NCBI RefSeq assembly: GCF_016917755.1
Contig: NZ_CP070326.1
Location: 7,006,001-7,070,000, forward strand
Length of the DNA stretch: 64,000 bases
Direction: 5' to 3'
DNA from: Streptomyces noursei
Lineage (GTDB): Bacteria; Actinomycetota; Actinomycetes; Streptomycetales; Streptomycetaceae
The translations under genes were made by a program, and so were the position numbers. A model generated the notes under the pieces. That model was not told the DNA's origin, ran no database searches, and was given only the letters and a program-made list of their open reading frames with translations. Positions 38,705 to 61,214 of this stretch are shown here, one piece after another (positions within the stretch are counted from its first letter, which is position 1; every line of letters begins with the position of its first letter).

Positions 38705-39136
38705 ATGCCTGCGTCCGTGACCCGCGAGGGCCCCCTGCGCGGAAAGTGGCGGACCGTCACCAGGGCGGCGGTCGCGGTCGCCCTGGTGGTCCCGGCGGCA
38801 TTCTCCATGGCGGCCTGCGAGAACTCACCGCAGAAGGCCCTCGACCGCGGGGACACCTGTCTGAAGATCCTGGACGTGGCGCTGTTCGACCCCCACCCCA
38901 AGGACGCGGCGGTCGCGGAGAAGGACGTCGCGGACCGGGCCGACAGGCTGGACGAGCTGGCGAAGCAGACGGACGACGCCAAGCTCCGCAAGGCCGCGCA
39001 GGACACCGCGAAGGAACTGCGCGGGACGACGCTCAAGGAGCGGACGCCCGGCTCGGTCACCGAGTACCTCGCCGGCCAGAACAAGCGGCTCAAGAAGCTG
39101 CGCGGTACGTGCACTTCCGTGGGCGACTACCTGTAG
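38705..39136 (+). CDS. Small secreted lipoprotein of unknown function
   Basis: 143 residues from ATG 38705, with AGGAG at 38691-38695; an in-frame ATG at 38657 would add 16 polar residues before the signal. TRAAVAVALVVPAAFSMAAC is a lipoprotein signal with the lipid-modified Cys in SMAAC. The mature part is charged and helical (KDVADRADRLDELAKQTDDA), probably a small coiled domain, with two further cysteines (DTCLKI, RGTCTS) that could form a disulfide. Function unknown. A strong terminator follows. Confidence 0.7.
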   Translation: MPASVTREGPLRGKWRTVTRAAVAVALVVPAAFSMAACENSPQKALDRGDTCLKILDVALFDPHPKDAAVAEKDVADRADRLDELAKQTDDAKLRKAAQDTAKELRGTTLKERTPGSVTEYLAGQNKRLKKLRGTCTSVGDYL

Positions 39137-39236
39137 CGGAAGTCCGGCCGGGCCGGCCGCGCGAAAGCCGCCCCACAGACCGGGAATTCCCCAGCGGTCG
39201 GCCCGTCCTCCGTCGAGGCCGCGCGGAATTCCCCCC

Positions 39237-39276
39237 ACCCGGGTGTTCGGAGTCCCCCGTCTCCGGACACCCGGGT
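39237..39276. terminator. Bidirectional terminator between the lipoprotein and response-regulator genes
   Basis: A 16-bp stem (39237-39252 with 39261-39276, one G-U pair) and 8-nt loop in the 184-bp convergent gap. Confidence 0.8.
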
Positions 39277-39320
39277 TCTCCGCTTCCCGGGGTGCCGCTG
39301 CCGGGTGCCGTGCGCACCGC

Positions 39321-39992
39321 TCAGACCGCGGGGCTCTCCGGTGCGCTGTTCCCCAGGAACGCCAGCACGGCCAGCACCCGGCGGTGCACGCTGCCGCCCT
39401 CCGGCGGCAGGCCCAGCTTGTCGAAGACGCCGCGGATGTGCTTGCTCACCGCGCGCTCGGTGATGACGAGTTTCTCCGCGATGGCGGCATTGGCCAGGCC
39501 CTGCGCCATCATCTCCAGCACCTCGTGCTCGCGCGGGGTCAGCGCCTGCAGCGGGCGGGCGGCGGCCTTCTGGCTGACGATCTCCGTGATGACCTCGGGG
39601 TCGAGCGCGGTGCCGCCGCCGACGATGCGCTCCAGCGCCTCCAGGAACTGCTCGACCCGACCGACCCGGTCCTTGAGCAGATAGCCGATCCCGCGGGCGC
39701 CCTGTGCCAACAGCTCTGCCGCATACGCCTGTTCCACGTACTGCGAGAGCACGAGGATCGGCAGGTCGGGGAGTTCCTTGCGGGCCTGCACGGCGGCGCG
39801 CAGGCCCTCGTCGCGGAAGCTGGGCGGCAGCCGGACGTCCAGGACCGCGGCGTCGGGGCGGTGTTCGCGCAGTGCGGGCATCACCTCGGGGCCGGCCGCG
39901 CAGGTGGCCACCACCTCATGGCCGTTGCTGGTCAGCAGCAGGACCATGCCCTCCCGCAGCAGCGCGTTGTCCTCGGCGATCACGATCCGCAC
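39321..39992 (-). CDS. NarL/LuxR-family response regulator
   Basis: 223 residues. Receiver domain: VRIVIAEDNALLREG, phosphoacceptor Asp52 in AAVLDVRLPP, and Lys in GYLLKDRV. DNA-binding domain: LTPREHEVLEMMAQGLANAAIAEKL and TERAVSKHIRGVFDKLGL. GTG 39992 overlaps the end of the kinase gene by 13 bases, so the pair is translationally coupled. It probably controls the divergent ABC operon and its own promoter, where a 16-bp palindrome lies. Confidence 0.9.
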   Translation of the reverse strand: MRIVIAEDNALLREGMVLLLTSNGHEVVATCAAGPEVMPALREHRPDAAVLDVRLPPSFRDEGLRAAVQARKELPDLPILVLSQYVEQAYAAELLAQGARGIGYLLKDRVGRVEQFLEALERIVGGGTALDPEVITEIVSQKAAARPLQALTPREHEVLEMMAQGLANAAIAEKLVITERAVSKHIRGVFDKLGLPPEGGSVHRRVLAVLAFLGNSAPESPAV

Positions 39993-41191
39993 GGCAGCTC
40001 CACTTTCAGCTTGGTCGGCCCGCCCTCGGGGCTGGTGAGGCTGGTCGTGCCGTCGAGCGCGGCGACCCGCCGGCGGATGCCGACCAGGCCGCTGCCGCCC
40101 ACTTCGCCGGCACCGCCGCGGCCGTCGTCGGTCACGGTCACCGTCAACACGCCGTTGCCCCGGGTGAATCGTACCGATGCCTGGGTGGCCGCGGAGTGCT
40201 TGCGGATGTTGGTCAGCCCCTCGGCCACCACGAAATACGCCGCGGCCTCGACCGACGCGGGCAGCCGGTGGCCGTTCTCCACCGAATTCAGGCTCATTTC
40301 CACCGGGATGTCGGAGGAGGCGGCCAACGCCCGTACCGCACCGGCCAGCCCCCGGTCGGTCAGCACCGGCGGATGGACCGTACGGACCACCTGCCGCAGA
40401 TCGGCCAGCGCACCCTCGACGCCCGCCTGCGCCTCGTCCAGGCGGGCCAGGGCGGCGTCCGGATCGCTGCGGAGCTGCTGCTTGGCCAGCCCGATGCGCA
40501 GCGACAGCGCGACGAGCTGCGCCTGCACACCGTCGTGCAGATCCCGTTCGATGCGGCGCAGTTCGGCGCTGTGCGCCTCCACCGCGCCGGCCCGGCTCTC
40601 GGACAGCTCGGCGACCCGCTCGGCCAGCCGGGCCGAGGCGGACGGGCGCAGCAGCGCCGCGGTCCACCGGGCCTGGAGGTCGGCCAGGGCCACGATGTGG
40701 CGCAGCACCAGCGAACGGCGCGGGGTCGCCGGCACGCCGTACTCCGACTCGCGGCGCCGGGCGAGCCGGCCGCCCAGCCCCATCCCCAGACCGTCCACCA
40801 ACAGACCCACCAGCCACAGCGGCACCGTCAGCACGCTGAAGACGACGAACGTCACGGTGGCCATCGGCAGCCACAGGGTGTCGCGCCAGGTGCCGGGGTC
40901 GGTGAGTGCCAGCCGCACCCGGTCGGCGGGGGCGCCGTCGAGGGGGAGGTACTCCTCGGGGATCGGGGCGCCCAGCCAACCTCCGGCGCGCACCCGCTCG
41001 TAGCCGGCCAGTCGGCGCAGCAGCCGGACGATCTCCGGCATCGCCGGGGCGCCGATCACGAACACCGTGAACAGCAGGCCGATCGGCACCAGGAAGGCGG
41101 TCAGGAAGCACAACCAGGCGAGCGGAATGCCGAAGTAGAGGTAGTAGCCGGCATGCCAACCGGCGCGTAACTGTCTGGCGAAGTCGTCCAT
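39980..41191 (-). CDS. Sensor histidine kinase (HisKA_3 type)
   Basis: 403 residues from ATG 41191 (GGGAG upstream); longer in-frame starts are not supported. Membrane segments at about 17-50 (two) and 109-135 leave no sizeable extracellular sensor. The dimerisation motif RRIERDLHDGVQAQLVALS gives the phosphorylated His219. ATP-binding domain: LTNIRKHSAAT (N box), VTVTDDGRGGAG (G1) and GSGLVGIRRRVAALDG (G2). A kinase with little extracytoplasmic part next to an ABC transporter of the MacB/Bce style often senses through that transporter. Confidence 0.88.
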   Translation of the reverse strand: MDDFARQLRAGWHAGYYLYFGIPLAWLCFLTAFLVPIGLLFTVFVIGAPAMPEIVRLLRRLAGYERVRAGGWLGAPIPEEYLPLDGAPADRVRLALTDPGTWRDTLWLPMATVTFVVFSVLTVPLWLVGLLVDGLGMGLGGRLARRRESEYGVPATPRRSLVLRHIVALADLQARWTAALLRPSASARLAERVAELSESRAGAVEAHSAELRRIERDLHDGVQAQLVALSLRIGLAKQQLRSDPDAALARLDEAQAGVEGALADLRQVVRTVHPPVLTDRGLAGAVRALAASSDIPVEMSLNSVENGHRLPASVEAAAYFVVAEGLTNIRKHSAATQASVRFTRGNGVLTVTVTDDGRGGAGEVGGSGLVGIRRRVAALDGTTSLTSPEGGPTKLKVELPCGS

Positions 41192-41243
41192 CGTGGGCTC
41201 CCTCCGGTGCGGGACACCACTCCGGTCCCGGCGCGTGGTGAGG

Positions 41244-41259
41244 ATACGGATCACCGTAT
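41244..41259. promoter_or_regulatory. 16-bp perfect inverted repeat, candidate response-regulator site
   Basis: ATACGG-ATCA-CCGTAT in the 240-bp gap between the kinase gene and the ABC operon, 53-68 bp upstream of the kinase start. Size and position fit a NarL-family dimer site. Confidence 0.5.
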
Positions 41260-41431
41260 GCCGAACGGGTGCGGATGCGCGGTGCGCCGGTCACCCCGGG
41301 CGATGGTGGGGCTGGCTGTACCCCGGGACGGGTGTGCGCTCTCTCGTGCCCCGCGGCCGTGATCCATAGCGTTCACAGCAGACAGGACGACTGGCGGAAC
41401 AGCCGTCCTCGGACGAGCCCGGAGGACGCAC

Positions 41432-42232
41432 ATGGTCAGGCTTCGCACGGCGAAACGCGCCGCGGCGGCGGCCGCTTCACAGGAGGCCGGACCGACGGCC
41501 GCGCTGGCCCTGGAGTCGGTCACCCGGCGCTACCGCCGCGGCGGCCGCGACGTGAACGCGCTGGACGACGTCAGCCTCACCCTGCGGCGCGGCCGGTTCC
41601 TGGCCGTCATGGGCCGCTCCGGCTCCGGCAAGACCACCTTCCTGCAGTGCGCCGCCGGGCTCGACCGCCCCACCTCGGGCACCGTGCGGATCGGCGAGAC
41701 GGATCTGTCGCGGCTCGGCGAGGCGGGGCTGACCCGGCTGCGCCGGGACCGGATCGGCTTCGTCTTCCAGGCGCTGAACCTGGTGCCGTCGCTGACCGTG
41801 GCGGAGAACACCGCGCTGCCGTTGCTGCTGGGCGGCGACCGGCCCGAGGACCCGGCCGTGCGGGAGCGGGCGCTGGCCGTCCTGGCGGCGGTGGGGCTCG
41901 CGGACCGGGCCGACGACTCGCCGCTGACGCTCTCCGGCGGCCAGCAGCAGCGGGTGGCGATCGCCCGCGCGCTGGTCACCGACCCCGCCGTGATCTTCGC
42001 GGACGAGCCGACCGGCGCCCTCGACCCGGTCACCGCCCGCGACGTGCTCACCCTGCTGCGCGACGCGGTGGACCGCGAGGGGCACACCGTGGTGATGGTC
42101 ACCCACGACCCGGTGGCCGCGTCCTGGACGGACGAGGCGGTGTTCATCGAGGCCGGCCGGATCGTCAACCGGATGGACCGCCCCGAACCGGACGCGGTCG
42201 CCCGGACGTTGGCCGCACTCGGGGAGCGGTGA
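41432..42232 (+). CDS. ABC transporter ATP-binding protein (MacB/LolD family)
   Basis: 266 residues. Walker A GRSGSGKTT near residue 68, Q-loop in FVFQALNLVPSLT, signature LSGGQQQRVAIARAL, Walker B VIFADEPTGALD and H-loop VMVTHDPVAA. ATG 41432 follows GGAGG. Its stop overlaps the permease start region, so they form one unit. Partner of the large FtsX-type permease downstream; such pairs remove peptides or antibiotics from the membrane or drive periplasmic mechanotransmission. Divergent from the two-component genes. Confidence 0.93.
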   Translation: MVRLRTAKRAAAAAASQEAGPTAALALESVTRRYRRGGRDVNALDDVSLTLRRGRFLAVMGRSGSGKTTFLQCAAGLDRPTSGTVRIGETDLSRLGEAGLTRLRRDRIGFVFQALNLVPSLTVAENTALPLLLGGDRPEDPAVRERALAVLAAVGLADRADDSPLTLSGGQQQRVAIARALVTDPAVIFADEPTGALDPVTARDVLTLLRDAVDREGHTVVMVTHDPVAASWTDEAVFIEAGRIVNRMDRPEPDAVARTLAALGER

Positions 42233-42237
42233 GCGCG

Positions 42238-44985
42238 ATGTCTGTTGCCACCGGACCCCGGACCGGCCCCGCGGAGGTGCGGCCGGTGCGCGCCGACTCC
42301 CCGGCCCGCACCCTGCGCACCGCCCGCTTCCTGGCCAGCCGTTCACTGCGGCGGCACCGCAAGGCATGGGCCGCGGTGTTCGCCGCCCTGGTGCTGACCT
42401 CGCTGCTGCTGGGCAGCTTCGCGCTGGCGACCCTGTCGGCGTTCGTCGGCCACGCCCGGGTGGAGCGCTACGCCGCCACCAGCGCGGTGGTCACCGGCGA
42501 CCAGACCACCCGCTACACCGCCAAGCCCTGGGGCGATCCGCCCATGACGGAGACCCAGTCGCTCACCGAGCGGGTGCGGGTGCCGCGCGCGGTGCGCGCG
42601 CGGCTCGCGGCCGTCCCGGGGGTCAAGGCGGCCGTCGCGGACGACGCCGTCCCCGTCGCGCTCGCCGCCAGGGACGGCGGCGCGGTGGCCGGTCCGCGCA
42701 GCGACTCCGGCAACTCCCCGATCTTCGGCCACCCTTGGTCGGCCGCCGCGCTGGCCCCCTTCACCCTGCGGGCCGGGCACGCCCCGACCGGGCCCCGGCA
42801 GGTCGTCCTGGACGGCGATCTGGCGGCCCGCGCCGGCGTCCGCACGGGCGAGCACCTCACGCTCCAGACGCTGACCGCCCCCACCCCGTACGAGGTCGTG
42901 GGCATCGCCGCGCCCGCGGCACAAGGCGACGCCACCGGGCTCGGCCACCAGGGCGCCGTCTTCTTCGACGACGAGACGGCCCGCCGGCTCGCCGGGCACC
43001 CCGCCACCACCGACGCCATCGGGGTCCTCGCCGACCCCGGGGTGGACGTCCGCCAGCTCTACCCCCGGCTGCGCCAGGCGCTGGACGGCGCGCACCCGGC
43101 CCGTGACGCCTCGGCCGGTACCCGCTACAAGGAGGACGCCACGGCACTGCGGGTGCTGACCGGCAACGGCCGCGGCGAACCGGAGTTCCTGGAGTCGGCG
43201 CCCAGCCGGATGAGCCTGTTGATGCTGCTCGCGACGGTCTGCGTCACCGTGTTGATGATCGCCGTCCTGGTGGTCTCCAGCACCGTGGCCCAGGCGGTCC
43301 ACCAGCGCTCCCGCGAGATGGCGCTGCTGCGCGCGGTCGGCGCCACGCCCCGGCAGCTGCGGGTGACCGTCGCCCGCGAGATCAACGTGGTCGCGGTGGC
43401 CGCCGCGCTGCTCGGCGCGATCGGCGCGGTGCCGGTCTTCCTCCAGCTGATCGCGATGCTCCAGGAGCGCGGCGCGGTGCCGATGGGGCTCGAACTGCCC
43501 ACCCCGGTCTGGATGTTCGCGGTGCCCGTGCTGACCGCCGGGCTGACCCTGCTGGTGGCCCGGCTGTCCGCCGCGCTCGCCTGCGGTCGGATGGCCAAGC
43601 TCCGCCCCGCGCAGGCGATGGGCGAGGCGCAGCGCGAGCCGGCACAGCCGGGCCGCGGACGGACCATCACCGGGCTGGTGGTGCTCTTCCTCGGCATGAG
43701 CTCGGCCGGTACCGCGGCGCTGCAGTACGGGGAGTTGGCCGCGGCGGCCGCCAGTACGGCGGCGCTGGCGCTGGTCATCGCCTGCGCCCTGCTCGGGCCC
43801 TGGATCGCCCGTGGGGCGATGCGGCTGCTGGCCGTCCCCGCGCGGCGACTGGGCGGGGCGGGCGGCTACCTCGCGGCCGCCTCCTCGCACGCCAACTCCC
43901 GCCGCCTGGGCGCCGCGATCACCCCCATCGTGCTGGTGGTGGCGTTCGTCGGGGTGCAGCTCTCGGCCGGCGCCACCCTCGACCGGCAGGGCGGCGCCCA
44001 GGCCGCCCAGGCCCTGCGCGCGCAGCTCGCGGTCACCACGGACGGACCCGGCATCCCCGACGAGGCGGTCCGCCGCGCCGGGGAGGTGCCCGGCGTGGCC
44101 GCGGCCACCGGGGTCCTGCACAGCACCGTCGTGCTGGCCCGCCGCGAGACCGGCGAGCCCAAGCTCGACCGGCTGCCGGTCATGGGCGTCGACCCCGCGG
44201 CGCTGTCCGCCACCCTCGACCCCGCCGTCCTCTCCGGGACACTCGCGCACCTGGGCCGCGGCACGGTCGCGGTCGGCAAGGACCGGGCCCGCTCGCTGGA
44301 CCTGAAGCCCGGCTCGACGGTCACCCTCCGCTACGGCGACGGCGCCGCCGTCCCGCTGAAGGTCGCCGCGGTCTACCAGAACTCCCTGGCGCTCGGCGAC
44401 TTCCTCTTCGCCGCCCAGGAGCTGGCCCCGCACCTGGCCGCCCCGCTCAACTCCCGCATCCTGCTGGGCCTGAAGCCGGGCGCCGACCCCGCCGCCGTGC
44501 GCAAGGAGCTGGCCGGCGCCCTGACGACCGCCGCCCTGCACACCACGGTGACCGAACGGCCCACGACCGAACACCTCCAGGCCGAGGACCGGGGCATCGG
44601 CCAGGTGATCACCGTGGTCGCGGTCGGCGTGATCGGCGGCTTCACCGCCATCGCGGTGCTCAGCACGCTGACCCTGATCATGCTGGGTCGCCGGGGCGAG
44701 ATGGTCCTGCTGCGCCTGGTCGGCGCGAGCCGTGGACAGCTGCGGCGGATGCTGGGCGTCGAGGCGGCCATCGTCGTCACGGTCGGGGTGGTGGTCGGCG
44801 CGCTGGCCGCGGCGATCCCGCTGACCGCGTTCAGCCTCGCGCTGACCGGTTCGGCGCCCTACATCCCGCCCGCGCAGGCAGGATTGATCGTCCTGACGGT
44901 GGTGGTCACCTCGGCGGCCGGGTATCTGCTGCCCGCCCGCTCGGCGCTGCGCACCCGACATCCGGCCGACCTGGCCCGCCGCTGA
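42238..44985 (+). CDS. FtsX/MacB-type ABC transporter permease
   Basis: 915 residues from ATG 42238; GTG 42229, overlapping the ATPase stop, would add three residues but sits very close to GGGGAG. A first membrane segment (about 42-65) is followed by an extracellular domain of roughly 230 residues, three membrane segments with the FtsX pattern (SREMALLRAVGATPRQL), a second half with another extracellular domain, and a last FtsX block (RRGEMVLLRLVGASRGQLRRML). That is the doubled plan of actinobacterial exporters linked to antimicrobial-peptide resistance. Its position between the TCS and NRPS suggests self-protection. Confidence 0.88.
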   Translation: MSVATGPRTGPAEVRPVRADSPARTLRTARFLASRSLRRHRKAWAAVFAALVLTSLLLGSFALATLSAFVGHARVERYAATSAVVTGDQTTRYTAKPWGDPPMTETQSLTERVRVPRAVRARLAAVPGVKAAVADDAVPVALAARDGGAVAGPRSDSGNSPIFGHPWSAAALAPFTLRAGHAPTGPRQVVLDGDLAARAGVRTGEHLTLQTLTAPTPYEVVGIAAPAAQGDATGLGHQGAVFFDDETARRLAGHPATTDAIGVLADPGVDVRQLYPRLRQALDGAHPARDASAGTRYKEDATALRVLTGNGRGEPEFLESAPSRMSLLMLLATVCVTVLMIAVLVVSSTVAQAVHQRSREMALLRAVGATPRQLRVTVAREINVVAVAAALLGAIGAVPVFLQLIAMLQERGAVPMGLELPTPVWMFAVPVLTAGLTLLVARLSAALACGRMAKLRPAQAMGEAQREPAQPGRGRTITGLVVLFLGMSSAGTAALQYGELAAAAASTAALALVIACALLGPWIARGAMRLLAVPARRLGGAGGYLAAASSHANSRRLGAAITPIVLVVAFVGVQLSAGATLDRQGGAQAAQALRAQLAVTTDGPGIPDEAVRRAGEVPGVAAATGVLHSTVVLARRETGEPKLDRLPVMGVDPAALSATLDPAVLSGTLAHLGRGTVAVGKDRARSLDLKPGSTVTLRYGDGAAVPLKVAAVYQNSLALGDFLFAAQELAPHLAAPLNSRILLGLKPGADPAAVRKELAGALTTAALHTTVTERPTTEHLQAEDRGIGQVITVVAVGVIGGFTAIAVLSTLTLIMLGRRGEMVLLRLVGASRGQLRRMLGVEAAIVVTVGVVVGALAAAIPLTAFSLALTGSAPYIPPAQAGLIVLTVVVTSAAGYLLPARSALRTRHPADLARR

Positions 44986-45012
44986 CCACGAGAGACGAGG
45001 AGAGCCCACACC

Positions 45013-45429
45013 ATGGCCCGACGAATGACGGTGACGGCGTTACTGGCCCTCATCGGGGCGGCCGCACTCGTACTGAGCGCCTTCCAGCCCTGGTACCAGG
45101 GGCGCGATCCCCGGTCCGTGCCCGTCGCGGAGCTGTTCACGGGACTGACCGACAAGGGCGGCGCCGCGACCGCCACCTCGATGCTGCTGCCGCTCGCGGC
45201 GGCCGGAGCGCTCGCGCTCCTCGCGCTCGCGGTCCGCTCCAAGGCGGCGATGGCGCTGGCCGCACTGGTGGGGCTGGCCACCTGCGTGCTGTGGGTGGTG
45301 CAGCAGATCCGCGAACTCGCGCCGATCGCCTTCGACTGGACCGCCATCGAGCCGGGCCTGCGCAACGCCGCCGGGGGCGTGCTGCTGCTGTTGATCGCCG
45401 TCGCGGTGCTCCCCGCCAGGGAGCGCTGA
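45013..45429 (+). CDS. Small four-TM membrane protein, in operon with the ABC transporter
   Basis: 138 residues from ATG 45013 with GAGGAGAG upstream, 27 bp after the permease. Hydrophobic segments lie at about 8-24, 56-76, 78-98 and 112-134. An extracellular loop (QPWYQGRDPRSVPVAELFTG) follows the first. No enzyme motif. Probably an accessory or immunity-like partner of the transporter, by position only. Confidence 0.65.
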   Translation: MARRMTVTALLALIGAAALVLSAFQPWYQGRDPRSVPVAELFTGLTDKGGAATATSMLLPLAAAGALALLALAVRSKAAMALAALVGLATCVLWVVQQIRELAPIAFDWTAIEPGLRNAAGGVLLLLIAVAVLPARER

Positions 45430-45493
45430 GCCAGCCCGCCGATCCCGTTTTTGCCCCTCTGACGTGCATCTTTCCCACTGCACTTAAAGCCCT

Positions 45494-45532
45494 GTTCGAA
45501 CCTTTCGCCCTCCTGAAGACTTCCGTTCGAAC
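45494..45532. promoter_or_regulatory. Two GTTCGAAC palindromes exactly 31 bp apart, upstream of the NRPS operon
   Basis: Copies at 45494-45501 and 45525-45532, about 90-125 bp before the serine hydrolase start at 45620. The spacing is three helical turns, so two dimers would bind on one DNA face. They do not fit the SOS box, which needs half-sites only four bases apart. Confidence 0.5.
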
Positions 45533-45619
45533 GGCCGTCCGCGACCTTGTACCGCGGCCGGCCGCCCCGGTCGCATCCCGCGGTCGGGGCACGACCGGAA
45601 GCGGGGGAGGGCGTTCGCG

Positions 45620-46939
45620 GTGCACGGGGACTCAGCGGATCCAGCGGGGTACGGCGCCGGTGACGGCTCCCCCCTCGACCTCGACCTGGACCGTCTCGCC
45701 CGTGACTGCGACGTGGCCGGCGGACAGCTGGCCGTGCACCACCACGGCGCGCTGGAGACCTGGGAGTTCGGCGAGGAGGAGCCCGGCGCCGGACGACCGG
45801 TGCACTCCGCGACGGCCTTCCCCTACGGGTCGACGACCAAGGTGTTCACCGCCACCTCCGTCCTGCAACTGGTCGGCGACGGCGACCTGGACCTCGACCG
45901 GCCCGTACGGGAATGGCTCCCCGAGGCCGGGACCGTCCCCGAAGCGCGGAAGGACCACCCGGCCCTCGCCGCCACCCTCCGCCAACTCCTCAGCCACACC
46001 GCCGGACTGCCCTCCGACCACGACGACGCGGACGCCTCCTCACTGCGCCGCTGGCTGACCGGCTTCCTGGCCGCACCGGCCGACGCCCGGCCCGCCCCGG
46101 GCACCTTCTCCTACTCCAACGTCGGCTACGGCATCGCGGGCCGCGTCGTGGAGTCCGTCACCGGACTGCCCTGGTACGAGGCGGTACGGGACTACCTCCT
46201 GCGCCCGCTGGGCACCGCCGTCACCGCGCTGCCCGCCGAACCCGGCTCGCTGCCCGCCGGCGGGCTCGCGGGCAGCGCCGCCGACCTGGTGCGGCTGGGC
46301 CTGCTCCACGTCGCGGAGCCGGGCCGCCCGGACCTGGCCGACCCGGCGGCCCTGGGGGAGGCGACCCGGCCCACGGCCGGCGCCGACCCGTTCGGGCTGG
46401 CCGACGGCTGGGGCCCGGGCCTGGGCCACTTCGGCGCCGCGGACAACCGCTGGCTCGGCCACGACGGCACGCTGGACGGCGCCACCTGCCACCTGCGGAT
46501 CCACCCCCGGCGCGGCACCGTCGTCGCGCTGACCACCAACTCCCCGACCGGGCAGGCCCTGTGGGACGCCGTGGTCGGCGCACTGCGGGACGCGGGCATC
46601 GACGTCGGCGTGTACCGCCCCGTACCCCCGCCCTCCCTGGCGCAGGCAGGCGCCCCCGCCGGCGCGGCGGCCTTCGCGGACTGCACGGGCACCTACCGCA
46701 ACGGCGAGCTGGCCGTGACGGTCGGCCTCGACGGCCCGCACCTCGTACTGGAACTCCCGGGCGGGGCGAGGGAACTGGCCGAGCCGCTGGCCCGGCGGAC
46801 CTTCGCCGCCCGGGGGGCCGGGGCCTTCCTCGGGCGCTTCGCCGTCGATGCGCGCACCGGCGCGGTCCACGCCCTCCAGTACAGCGGCCGCACCCTCCTG
46901 CGGGACACGGGCCGCGCCCATGGCGCACGGCCGCACTAG
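45620..46939 (+). CDS. PBP-like serine hydrolase; candidate PBP-type thioesterase (trans macrocyclase)
   Basis: 439 residues, class C beta-lactamase/penicillin-binding-protein fold without a signal peptide, so cytoplasmic. Motifs: SxxK at Ser71-Lys74 in YGSTTKVF, YxN at Tyr165-Asn167 in SYSNVGYG, and HDG at 281-283 in place of KTG. A C-terminal beta-rich extension (from about residue 350, FADCTGTYRNGELAVTVGLDG) resembles the lipocalin-like domain of PBP-type thioesterases such as SurE, whose length and motif spacing are very close. Those enzymes release and cyclise peptides from NRPSs lacking their own TE. GTG 45620 after GGGGGAGGG. It lies 56 bp upstream of the NRPS gene. A D-amino-acid peptidase or esterase is the alternative. 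Confidence 0.75.
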   Translation: MHGDSADPAGYGAGDGSPLDLDLDRLARDCDVAGGQLAVHHHGALETWEFGEEEPGAGRPVHSATAFPYGSTTKVFTATSVLQLVGDGDLDLDRPVREWLPEAGTVPEARKDHPALAATLRQLLSHTAGLPSDHDDADASSLRRWLTGFLAAPADARPAPGTFSYSNVGYGIAGRVVESVTGLPWYEAVRDYLLRPLGTAVTALPAEPGSLPAGGLAGSAADLVRLGLLHVAEPGRPDLADPAALGEATRPTAGADPFGLADGWGPGLGHFGAADNRWLGHDGTLDGATCHLRIHPRRGTVVALTTNSPTGQALWDAVVGALRDAGIDVGVYRPVPPPSLAQAGAPAGAAAFADCTGTYRNGELAVTVGLDGPHLVLELPGGARELAEPLARRTFAARGAGAFLGRFAVDARTGAVHALQYSGRTLLRDTGRAHGARPH

Positions 46940-46995
46940 GGCGACGGCGGTCAGCACACCTCACCCACACCAACGGCGCTCTATGGGGTCTCGGC

Positions 46996-61155
<14,160 letters not shown>

Positions 61156-61214
61156 CCCGGCCGGCAGCCCTCCGAGAACCCCCTCACCCGTAGTACGCAC
61201 GTAAGGAGACACGC

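Noticed and set aside
45494..45532. SOS box upstream of the NRPS operon
   Set aside because: GTTCGAAC repeats resemble LexA half-sites but the GAAC...GTTC spacing of four bases is absent.
45913..46995. N-terminal extension of the NRPS frame back to 45913
   Set aside because: It would overlap the serine hydrolase gene almost wholly, is Arg/Pro-rich and shows no NRPS motif; the A domain begins right after ATG 46996.
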